From assembly GCA_964392415.1 (NCBI GenBank), contig CAYMPL010000037.1, positions 1 through 19,270 of the forward strand: 19,270 nt of DNA. Reading direction: 5' to 3'. Of the stretch, positions 13,215 to 19,270 are shown one piece after another; position 1 is the stretch's first letter, and every line of letters starts with the position of its first letter. This DNA is from CAYJMQ01 sp964392415 (GTDB lineage: Bacteria; Bdellovibrionota; JACOXK01; 2-02-FULL-40-11). The position numbers were made by a program, and so were the translations under genes. Below the pieces are notes generated by a model, which had not been told where the DNA came from, did not search any database, and saw only the letters and a list, made by a program, of their open reading frames with translations.

Positions 13215-16163
13215 GTGGAAGAGAAGTATAGAACGACAGAAGAAAAGCCAACGGCGGTTGAGAAAACCTATTCCAAAGATCTCGATTCTTTTTTTGAAAT
13301 AAAAATGGATTCTGATCCAAGCCGGCGCGATTTTCTAAAACTGATGGGGTATAGTTTTGCGGTGGGTTCGATGGCGGCCTGCAGCGCCCCGCCGAGAAAA
13401 GTCATCCCCTATCTGATAAAGCCTGAGGAGATAACGCCTGGTGTAGCAAATTGGTATGCGTCGACCTGTGCGGGGTGTTCTGCCGGCTGTGGGGTTCTTG
13501 TGAAGAGTCGCGATGGGCGGCCTATCAAGATTGAAGGAAATCGTGAGCACCCGCTCTCCAAAGGGGGTGTTTGCGCGGTGGGGCAGGCTACGGTTCTTTC
13601 GCTTTACGATCCCGACCGGCTGAAAGGGCCGGTTCTGATGGGAAAAGAGGTGAGTTGGGAGATTCTGGATGAGCGGATGACGAAAGAATTAAAAAGAATA
13701 AAGTCTGAGGGGAAAAAAATTGCGATCATTTCTTCTACGATCATCAGCCCCACAACACGTGAGCTGATCAAAAGGTTTTTAGAGACATGGCCGGGTGAGC
13801 ATGTTGTCTATGATCCGATCTCTGTTTCTGCAATTCGCAAGGCGCATGGGGTAACGCATGGGGTTCAAGTATTGCCAAACTATCACCTCGATCGGGCAGA
13901 GGTCATTGTAAACTTTGGCGCCGATTTTCTGGGGAGCTGGATTTCACCCGTATCCTTTACAAAACAATATTCAAGCCGGAGAAAACTGAATCAAAAACCG
14001 GTTTCTCGTCATATTCAGTTTGAATCTCAGATGACGGTTACGGGAAGCAATGCTGATCTTAGGATTTCCATCGAGGCCGGGGATGAGGGGCTGATTCTGC
14101 TTTGGGTTCTAAAAGGGGTGCTTCGATATGTAGGTCAAAAGACGGAGGCTCTCTCTTCCATTCAAGATCAGTTAAGCAAACTCCCCGCTCCAGCAGTTTC
14201 CCAGGAGACGATTCAGAATATCTCTGATGAACTGTGGCGCGCGCGGGGGAATGCCGTTGTTCTTTGTGGGTCTAATAATAGCCATCAGCTGATTGTGAAT
14301 TTTATCAATCACCTGATAGGGGCATATCAGACGATCATCGATATTGAGAACCCCTCTTATCAGCGTCAGGGGGACGAAAAAGAGCTCGATACTCTCATTC
14401 AGAAGATGAAAAAAGGGGGGATTGAGGGGGTGATCGTTTATGGCGTCAATCCCGTTTATAGTTATCCTGATCAGGAGTCGTTTTTGGAAGCGTTGGAAAA
14501 GGTTCCTTTTAAAATTTCTTTCTCGCCCTATCTCGATGAAACATCCGAACGGCTCGATGCGATCTGTCCGGATAATCATTATTTGGAATCGTGGAATGAT
14601 GCTGAGCCTGTACGAGGCATCTATAGTCTTTCTCAACCGGTGATAACCCCTCTTTTTAAAACACGTTCGGCTCAGGAGAGTTTGCTTCGATGGATGGGAA
14701 AAACCCCCGATTATTATGAGTATTTAAAGGAATATTGGAAAAAAAATCTTTTTACAAAACAAAGTAAGTTTGTAAGTTTCCAAAGCTTTTGGGATCAAGC
14801 GGTTCATGACGGAGTTTTTGGTCAATTGAAGAAAGTCCACATTTCCAGACCTTTTAATGATGAAGCGGTTGCCGAAGTAATCTTTGAAATTCGAAAAAAA
14901 CCGACTTCCTCCGGGCTTCACGCCCTGCTGTATCAAAAGGTTTCGATGCGTGAAGGGGAGCATGCGAATAATCCGTGGCTTCAGGAACTTCCAGATCCGG
15001 TTTCGAAAGTAACCTGGGGAAATTACGCCGCTTTTTCACCGAGGCTTGCAAAGCAATATGATCTGAACGAGGGGGATATCGTTCGCCTGGTTTCTTCAGA
15101 AGGGGTATTGGAGCTTCCGGTACAGATTCAACCTGGACAGGCATATCAAACGATGGGTGTTGCGCTTGGGTTTGGGAGAAAAAGCGCCGGTCGTACCGGG
15201 AATCAGGTGGGTCAAAATGCATTCCCCTGGCTTTCGTTGAGTCACGGCGCTTTTCAATATGTGGTGAGCGGTGTTGAGATTCAAAAAACTTCGGGTCGTG
15301 TCAAGCTGGCGTTGACTCAGGGACATCATGTGATGGAAGGACGTCCTATCATTAAAGAGACAACCGTTGATGAATATCTCAAAAATCCGGCTTCCGGGAA
15401 TGAAGATAAGCATGAATATCATTCTCTTTGGAAAGAACACGAATATCCAGGGAGCCGATGGGGAATGGCGATCGATCTCAATTCGTGCACAGGCTGCGGG
15501 GGGTGTGTTGTCGCATGTCAGGCAGAGAACAATGTGGCGGTGGTTGGCCGGGAAGAAGTCGCCCGAAATCGTGAAATGCATTGGCTAAGGATCGATCGTT
15601 ACTACAGTGGATCTGACGAATCACCGCAAGTGGTGCATCAGCCGATGCTTTGCCAGCATTGCGGTCATGCGCCGTGCGAGACGGTTTGTCCGACGCTTGC
15701 GACCGTTCACAGCAGCGATGGTTTGAACCAACAGATCTATAACCGCTGTGTCGGGACACGATACTGCGCGAACAACTGTCCTTATAAAGTACGCAGATTC
15801 AATTGGTTTAATAATTATTTAAAATCAGATCTCCTGATGCAGATGGTTTTGAACCCTGATGTCGTGGTTCGTTCACGCGGAATTATGGAGAAGTGCACGA
15901 TGTGCGTTCAGCGCATTCAGGAAAAGCAGATTGTGGCGAGAAATGAGAACCGCTCTGTTAAAGATGGGGAAATTAAAACCGCTTGTCAGCAATCTTGTCC
16001 GGCCGATGCGATTGTTTTTGGCGATATGAATGATCCAACCAGTGAAGTCTCCAGGCAAAAAAAAGATCCAAGAAACTATCATGTCCTTGCTGAACTGAAG
16101 ACCCTCCCTGTCGTCAGCTATTTAACCAAAGTCAGGAACCGAAAGGAATCGGATTCTGTATGA
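13215..16163 (+). CDS. actB: Alternative complex III subunit ActB, molybdopterin-oxidoreductase-like and ferredoxin domains
   Basis: The 982-residue product starts at GTG 13215. A twin-arginine signal (SRRDFLKLMGYSFAVGSMAA, residues 36-55) ends in cysteine 56 of a lipobox (MAAC), so it is probably Tat-exported and lipidated. The B1 part (about 80-690) is a molybdopterin-oxidoreductase fold, with cysteines 85, 88, 92 and 120 in the position of the family's iron-sulfur site. The B2 part (about 740-960) has CTGCGGCVVAC, CQHCGHAPCETVCP, CVGTRYCANNCPYKVRRFNW, CTMCVQRI and CQQSCP, the PsrB/HybA-like ligand sets for four clusters. In the known complex B2 carries three [4Fe-4S] and one [3Fe-4S], and no molybdenum cofactor is present. 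It relays electrons from ActC to ActA. The stop overlaps actC by ATGA. Confidence 0.95.
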   Translation: MEEKYRTTEEKPTAVEKTYSKDLDSFFEIKMDSDPSRRDFLKLMGYSFAVGSMAACSAPPRKVIPYLIKPEEITPGVANWYASTCAGCSAGCGVLVKSRDGRPIKIEGNREHPLSKGGVCAVGQATVLSLYDPDRLKGPVLMGKEVSWEILDERMTKELKRIKSEGKKIAIISSTIISPTTRELIKRFLETWPGEHVVYDPISVSAIRKAHGVTHGVQVLPNYHLDRAEVIVNFGADFLGSWISPVSFTKQYSSRRKLNQKPVSRHIQFESQMTVTGSNADLRISIEAGDEGLILLWVLKGVLRYVGQKTEALSSIQDQLSKLPAPAVSQETIQNISDELWRARGNAVVLCGSNNSHQLIVNFINHLIGAYQTIIDIENPSYQRQGDEKELDTLIQKMKKGGIEGVIVYGVNPVYSYPDQESFLEALEKVPFKISFSPYLDETSERLDAICPDNHYLESWNDAEPVRGIYSLSQPVITPLFKTRSAQESLLRWMGKTPDYYEYLKEYWKKNLFTKQSKFVSFQSFWDQAVHDGVFGQLKKVHISRPFNDEAVAEVIFEIRKKPTSSGLHALLYQKVSMREGEHANNPWLQELPDPVSKVTWGNYAAFSPRLAKQYDLNEGDIVRLVSSEGVLELPVQIQPGQAYQTMGVALGFGRKSAGRTGNQVGQNAFPWLSLSHGAFQYVVSGVEIQKTSGRVKLALTQGHHVMEGRPIIKETTVDEYLKNPASGNEDKHEYHSLWKEHEYPGSRWGMAIDLNSCTGCGGCVVACQAENNVAVVGREEVARNREMHWLRIDRYYSGSDESPQVVHQPMLCQHCGHAPCETVCPTLATVHSSDGLNQQIYNRCVGTRYCANNCPYKVRRFNWFNNYLKSDLLMQMVLNPDVVVRSRGIMEKCTMCVQRIQEKQIVARNENRSVKDGEIKTACQQSCPADAIVFGDMNDPTSEVSRQKKDPRNYHVLAELKTLPVVSYLTKVRNRKESDSV

Positions 16164-17515
16164 TTCTTCGAAAACCGCTGGTTGAAGGGAATAAAACACC
16201 CCACGATGTGACCGAAGATATAGCCCGGTCGGTTGAGACACTCCCTCAGAAAAACTGGTTTCTCTGTTTTGCGGTGACATCGACGATGCTCCTGATCGGC
16301 GTCATCATGGCAGCCTACACGGTTTCAACGGGGATTGGGGTCTGGGGGTTAAACCGGGCTGTCGGTTGGTCGTTTGACATTACGAACTTTGTCTTTTGGA
16401 TCGGGATTGGACATGCGGGAACCCTGATCTCTGCGATTCTTCTTCTTTTCAGGCAGAAATGGAGAACCTCCATTAACCGCGCCGCGGAGGCGATGACGAT
16501 CTTTGCGGTGATGTGTGCGGGGCTTTTTCCGCTTCTTCATATGGGGCGTCCGTGGCTCGGCTATTGGCTTTTTCCATATCCCAATACCCGCGGACCTCTC
16601 TGGGTTAATTTTCGTTCACCGCTGGTGTGGGATGTCTTTGCGATTAGCACCTATCTTACGATTTCACTTGTCTTCTGGTATGTCGGCTTAATTCCGGATT
16701 TGGCATTGATCCGGGATCGCGCCAAAAACAGCGTGAGAAAATTTATTTATGGGGTTTTGAGTTTGGGGTGGGATGGATCACAGCGAACGTGGTCTCGTTA
16801 CGAGATTCTCTGTCTCATTTTGGCTGGTCTCTCAACGCCTCTGGTTGTTTCTGTGCATTCCATTGTGAGCGCCGACTTTGCAACCTCTATCCTTCCGGGG
16901 TGGCATACGACCATTTTTCCTCCGTACTTTGTTGCCGGGGCGATTTTCTCTGGTTTTGGAATGGTTCTCACCCTTCTTATTTTGACGCGAAAAGCGCTCA
17001 ATCTTGAATCGTATATAACGATGGGGCATCTTCAAGCGATGTGTAAAATTACGTTGGCGACGGGATCGATGGTCGGTCTCGCTTATATGATTGAATTCTT
17101 TATGGCGTGGTATAGCAGGAATGAATTCGAGCTATTTACATTTGTGAGTCGCGCCGCGGGTCCGTACGCGTGGGCATATTGGACGATGTTTACCTGTAAC
17201 GCGCTCATTCCACAGCTTTTCTGGATCAAAAAATTCAGAACCACGATTGCGCCGATGTTTGTGATTTCAATTTTGGTGAATGTCGGTATGTGGATGGAAC
17301 GGTTTGTTCTGATTACCACATCGCTCCATCGGGATTTTCTGCCATCGAGTTGGACGATGTATTTCCCAACGGTTGTTGAAGTTGGGATTCTTATCGGCAG
17401 TTTCGGGCTCTTTTTTACCTGTTATCTGCTTTTTATCCGGATCTTTCCTGTGATTGCGATTTCTGAGATCAAAGGGGTTTTGCATATTGGCAAAAAAGAG
17501 GGGGGTCATGCTTAA
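16160..17515 (+). CDS. actC: Alternative complex III subunit ActC, NrfD-like quinol-binding membrane protein
   Basis: The 451-residue product has a short cytoplasmic lead and about ten membrane helices with the NrfD/PsrC pattern: TGIGVWGLNRAVGWSFDITN, FVFWIGIGHAGTLISAILLL, MCAGLFPLLHMGRPWLGYWL and SPLVWDVFAISTYLTISLVF early in the protein, later ILPGWHTTIFPPYFVAGAIF and GMWMERFVLITTSLHRDFLP. NrfD-type subunits bind menaquinol or another quinol at the periplasmic side and hand electrons to the adjacent iron-sulfur subunit, here the B2 part of ActB; in alternative complex III ActC and its paralogue ActF flank each other in the membrane. The start overlaps the actB stop by ATGA and the end overlaps actD by eight bases. 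Confidence 0.95.
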   Translation: MILRKPLVEGNKTPHDVTEDIARSVETLPQKNWFLCFAVTSTMLLIGVIMAAYTVSTGIGVWGLNRAVGWSFDITNFVFWIGIGHAGTLISAILLLFRQKWRTSINRAAEAMTIFAVMCAGLFPLLHMGRPWLGYWLFPYPNTRGPLWVNFRSPLVWDVFAISTYLTISLVFWYVGLIPDLALIRDRAKNSVRKFIYGVLSLGWDGSQRTWSRYEILCLILAGLSTPLVVSVHSIVSADFATSILPGWHTTIFPPYFVAGAIFSGFGMVLTLLILTRKALNLESYITMGHLQAMCKITLATGSMVGLAYMIEFFMAWYSRNEFELFTFVSRAAGPYAWAYWTMFTCNALIPQLFWIKKFRTTIAPMFVISILVNVGMWMERFVLITTSLHRDFLPSSWTMYFPTVVEVGILIGSFGLFFTCYLLFIRIFPVIAISEIKGVLHIGKKEGGHA

Positions 17516-18095
17516 AAAGTTTCTTTTGAGAAAAAAAAACCCCACTACCAATGGCTTTATAGTGGCTGTTTTTGATAAAGAAGAAAATCTCTCCGCTTCC
17601 GCAAGGGGGATCAGAGGGGCTGGAATAGATATTTACGACATCTATACCCCCTATCCGATTCATGCTTTGGAAAGGGTGATGGGGATCCAACGATCGAGGC
17701 TCCCTTATGTCTGCTTTGGCGCCGCCTTGGGGGGATGTCTGCTCGCGCTTGCGTTTCAGGTCTGGACATCCGCAGTCGATTGGCCGCTCAATGTGGGGGG
17801 GAAGCCGTTTAATTCATTTCCCGCGTTTATTCCGATCGCGTTTGAAATTACCGTTCTTTTGGGGGGATTGATTACGACGGCAGCCTTCCTGGCCAGGTCT
17901 GAACTTTTTCCGGCAAAAAATGTCTTGCCGTTAAAAGACTTGATGAAAAGCCCCAAATTACTTCATGGGAGGATAACCGATGATCACTTTGCCATGGTGA
18001 TTGAAAAAACAAGAGCTTTAGATCTTTCCAAAGTAAGACAGATCTTTAAAAGTGGGGGAGCGGTAGTGGTTGAAGAGCGGGGAGGAATGTCGTGA
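17508..18095 (+). CDS. actD: Alternative complex III subunit ActD (DUF3341)
   Basis: From ATG 17508, preceded by a GAGGGGGG purine run, the product has 195 residues. The opening GFIVAVFDKEENLSASARGI (about residues 16-35) and IDIYDIYTPYPIHALERVMG (40-59) are the hallmarks of DUF3341. Two membrane helices follow, at about 66-86 and 105-128, joined by a loop with VGGKPFNSFPAFIPI. The tail contains TDDHFAMVIE, also typical. ActD is a small membrane subunit without cofactors, thought to support assembly or contacts with the large subunits. A longer in-frame reading from 17454 overlaps actC by over 60 bases and adds a non-conserved lead, so it is not preferred. It overlaps actC by eight bases and actE by four (GTGA). 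Confidence 0.93.
   Translation: MLKKFLLRKKNPTTNGFIVAVFDKEENLSASARGIRGAGIDIYDIYTPYPIHALERVMGIQRSRLPYVCFGAALGGCLLALAFQVWTSAVDWPLNVGGKPFNSFPAFIPIAFEITVLLGGLITTAAFLARSELFPAKNVLPLKDLMKSPKLLHGRITDDHFAMVIEKTRALDLSKVRQIFKSGGAVVVEERGGMS
18079..18085 (+). promoter_or_regulatory. Ribosome binding site for the actE GTG start
   Basis: The purine run CGGGGAGGA ends at 18085, six bases before GTG 18092. It supports the GTG start, which places the lipobox correctly at residues 13-16. Confidence 0.6.
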
Positions 18096-18643
18096 AGTTA
18101 TGTCTTTTGATGGCTCTGTCACTTCTCCTTCTTTCTTGTGAACGCAAAGTTGAGAGGGGGAAATATCAGTTCTTTTTTGAGATGCACGACTCGATCCCTT
18201 ATGACGCTTTTGATGACAATCCTTTTACCGCGGATGGAAAGACATTGAGAGAACCGCCGAAGGGGACAATCCCTCGTGGTTATAAGCCGTATCATTATGA
18301 TAAGACCCCTCAAGATGCGGAACGGGCGGGGCGGGAGCTCAAAAATCCATTCCCCCGGACGCATGAAAACCTGGCTCGCGGGGAAGAGCTTTATAAAACC
18401 TTTTGCATGGTCTGCCACGGTCCCACGGGAGGGGGGGATGGGCCGGTTTCGGGAAAATTCCCGCCGCCGCAGTCATTTCAATCAGATTACATGAAAACGC
18501 ATCCTGAAGGGCGCATCTATCATACGATTACACAGGGATCGTATCTCATGGGTTCCTACGCATCCCAGATTTTGCCTGAAGATCGCTGGAAGATCGTGTT
18601 ATATGTGCAGACATTGCAGCAACAGGAGAAGCGGTCATGGTGA
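18092..18643 (+). CDS. actE: Alternative complex III subunit ActE, monohaem cytochrome c lipoprotein
   Basis: The 183-residue product begins at a GTG that overlaps the actD stop. Its signal ends in lipobox LLSC, with the lipidated cysteine at residue 16. A region of about 75 residues containing DSIPYDAFDDNPF and PPKGTIPRGY, conserved in ActE, precedes the cytochrome c domain with haem site CMVCH (105-109), then GPTGGGDGPV and a likely axial methionine in SYLMGSYASQI. ActE is the monohaem subunit anchored by lipid on the periplasmic face, near ActA, and may be a second exit for electrons toward the oxidase. It overlaps actF by seven bases. Confidence 0.93.
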   Translation: MKLCLLMALSLLLLSCERKVERGKYQFFFEMHDSIPYDAFDDNPFTADGKTLREPPKGTIPRGYKPYHYDKTPQDAERAGRELKNPFPRTHENLARGEELYKTFCMVCHGPTGGGDGPVSGKFPPPQSFQSDYMKTHPEGRIYHTITQGSYLMGSYASQILPEDRWKIVLYVQTLQQQEKRSW

Positions 18644-19270
18644 AAGAGGAAAAATTTGTCTTTCATCTGAAACATCAGAGAGTTCTTATTTTATTGATGC
18701 TAGTCGGAGCGGGGGCGCTCGGTCTGGCATTTTATAAAGACCAGCCGCGCGCGTGGGCAAATTTTCTTCTCAATAATTTTTATTTCTTTTCGATCGCGCT
18801 CTCAGGACTCTTTTTTATATCGGTTCACACTGTCTGCAACGCAAGCTGGGGGACCGGATTGAGACGTATTCCTGAGGCAATGGTTGCTTATTTGCCGGTT
18901 TCAGTGATTTTGATGATGGTTCTGTTTTTTGGCATGCCGTCGCTCTATCATTGGTCGCATCCTGATTTCGTTTTGCATGATCCGATCCTTGAGGCAAAAA
19001 AGCCTTATTTAAATATCCCATTTTTTTATATCCGTTGGGTGCTCTTTTCACTGGTCTGGCTCTTTTTCGCAAAAAAGATGAGAGATTATTCGCTCATGCA
19101 GGATCGAAGCGGGGATCCAGCCATGACTCAGAAGAATTTTAGGCTCGGTGCGATCTTTCTGGTCGTATTTTCGCTTACCTACTCTCTCACTTCCTATGAT
19201 TGGATTATGTCGCTTGAGCCGCATTGGTATAGCACGATCTTTTCAATTTATACGTTTGCCGGGCTTTTTT
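18637..19270 (+). CDS. actF: Alternative complex III subunit ActF, NrfD-like membrane protein (3' end outside the window)
   Basis: ATG 18637, with AGGAG nine bases upstream, opens a frame that stays open to the window end (211 codons seen; the family is about 400). Visible membrane segments start at about residues 15, 45, 85, 135 and 170. Diagnostic phrases are FFISVHTVCNASWGTGLRRI, PEAMVAYLPVSVILM, LNIPFFYIRWVLFSLVW and SYDWIMSLEPHWYSTIFSIY. ActF is the second large membrane subunit, paralogous to ActC and part of the suggested proton-coupling path. The 3' end, and any cytochrome oxidase genes that often follow act operons, lie beyond this window. Confidence 0.93.
   Translation, partial: MVKEEKFVFHLKHQRVLILLMLVGAGALGLAFYKDQPRAWANFLLNNFYFFSIALSGLFFISVHTVCNASWGTGLRRIPEAMVAYLPVSVILMMVLFFGMPSLYHWSHPDFVLHDPILEAKKPYLNIPFFYIRWVLFSLVWLFFAKKMRDYSLMQDRSGDPAMTQKNFRLGAIFLVVFSLTYSLTSYDWIMSLEPHWYSTIFSIYTFAGLF

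Noticed and set aside
15096..15581. 161-codon - strand ORF inside actB
   Set aside because: Antisense to the strongly conserved actB coding sequence; its openness follows from codon use on the other strand.
17454..17507. Longer start for actD
   Set aside because: Would overlap actC by over 60 bases and add residues not typical of DUF3341; ATG 17508 has a purine-rich ribosome site.

Overview
The window looks like a chromosomal segment of a Gram-negative, didermic, AT-leaning bacterium that respires oxygen or another high-potential acceptor. The diderm call rests on a TonB-type outer-membrane barrel, two lipoboxed lipoproteins and a TonB C-terminal domain. The respiratory call rests on an alternative complex III (act) operon. 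The gene mix resembles deltaproteobacterial-type or related candidate-phylum genomes, but nothing in the sequence fixes the taxon. No rRNA, tRNA, CRISPR array, insertion sequence or prophage was seen.

Region 1 (1-5198, + strand) holds a polytopic membrane protein with a soluble C-terminus, then a probable TonB-dependent module: an outer-membrane barrel with a TonB-box-like N-terminus but no recognisable plug, a beta-propeller-like lipoprotein, and a short TonB. Region 2 (5254-8993, + strand) holds a small nucleotidyltransferase with a tiny overlapping partner ORF, then a YihY/BrkB membrane protein overlapping uvrC. The encoded UvrC stops where the C-terminal helix-hairpin-helix domain would normally begin. 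Region 3 (8994-10485) is mostly on the - strand: a membrane-anchored protein with EHPG repeats and a BrnT/BrnA toxin-antitoxin pair with a promoter/operator-like sequence.

Region 4 (10626 to the window end, + strand) is one long tightly packed gene train: an unknown secreted protein, a 53-residue TatB-like protein, TatA, TatC, then actA-actB-actC-actD-actE-actF. ActF runs off the window. ActB carries a twin-arginine signal plus lipobox, so the tat genes directly upstream very likely supply its export route. ActA has six CxxCH motifs because a monohaem cytochrome c domain is joined to the pentahaem part. In alternative complex III, quinol oxidised at the membrane subunits ActC/ActF passes electrons through ActB iron-sulfur clusters and ActA/ActE haems to a cytochrome oxidase or periplasmic cytochrome.

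A second theme is a short dispersed repeat with the look of a REP/palindromic element. Two near-identical 38-bp copies lie in opposite orientations. One is read in frame inside the signal peptide of the propeller lipoprotein. The other ends in the start codon of tatC. Related pieces sit at the 3' end of tonB (supplying its stop codon) and just after the shortened uvrC. These repeat-gene junctions, together with the tat-act linkage, are the most interesting things in the window; I did not find a clearly new defence or biosynthetic system.
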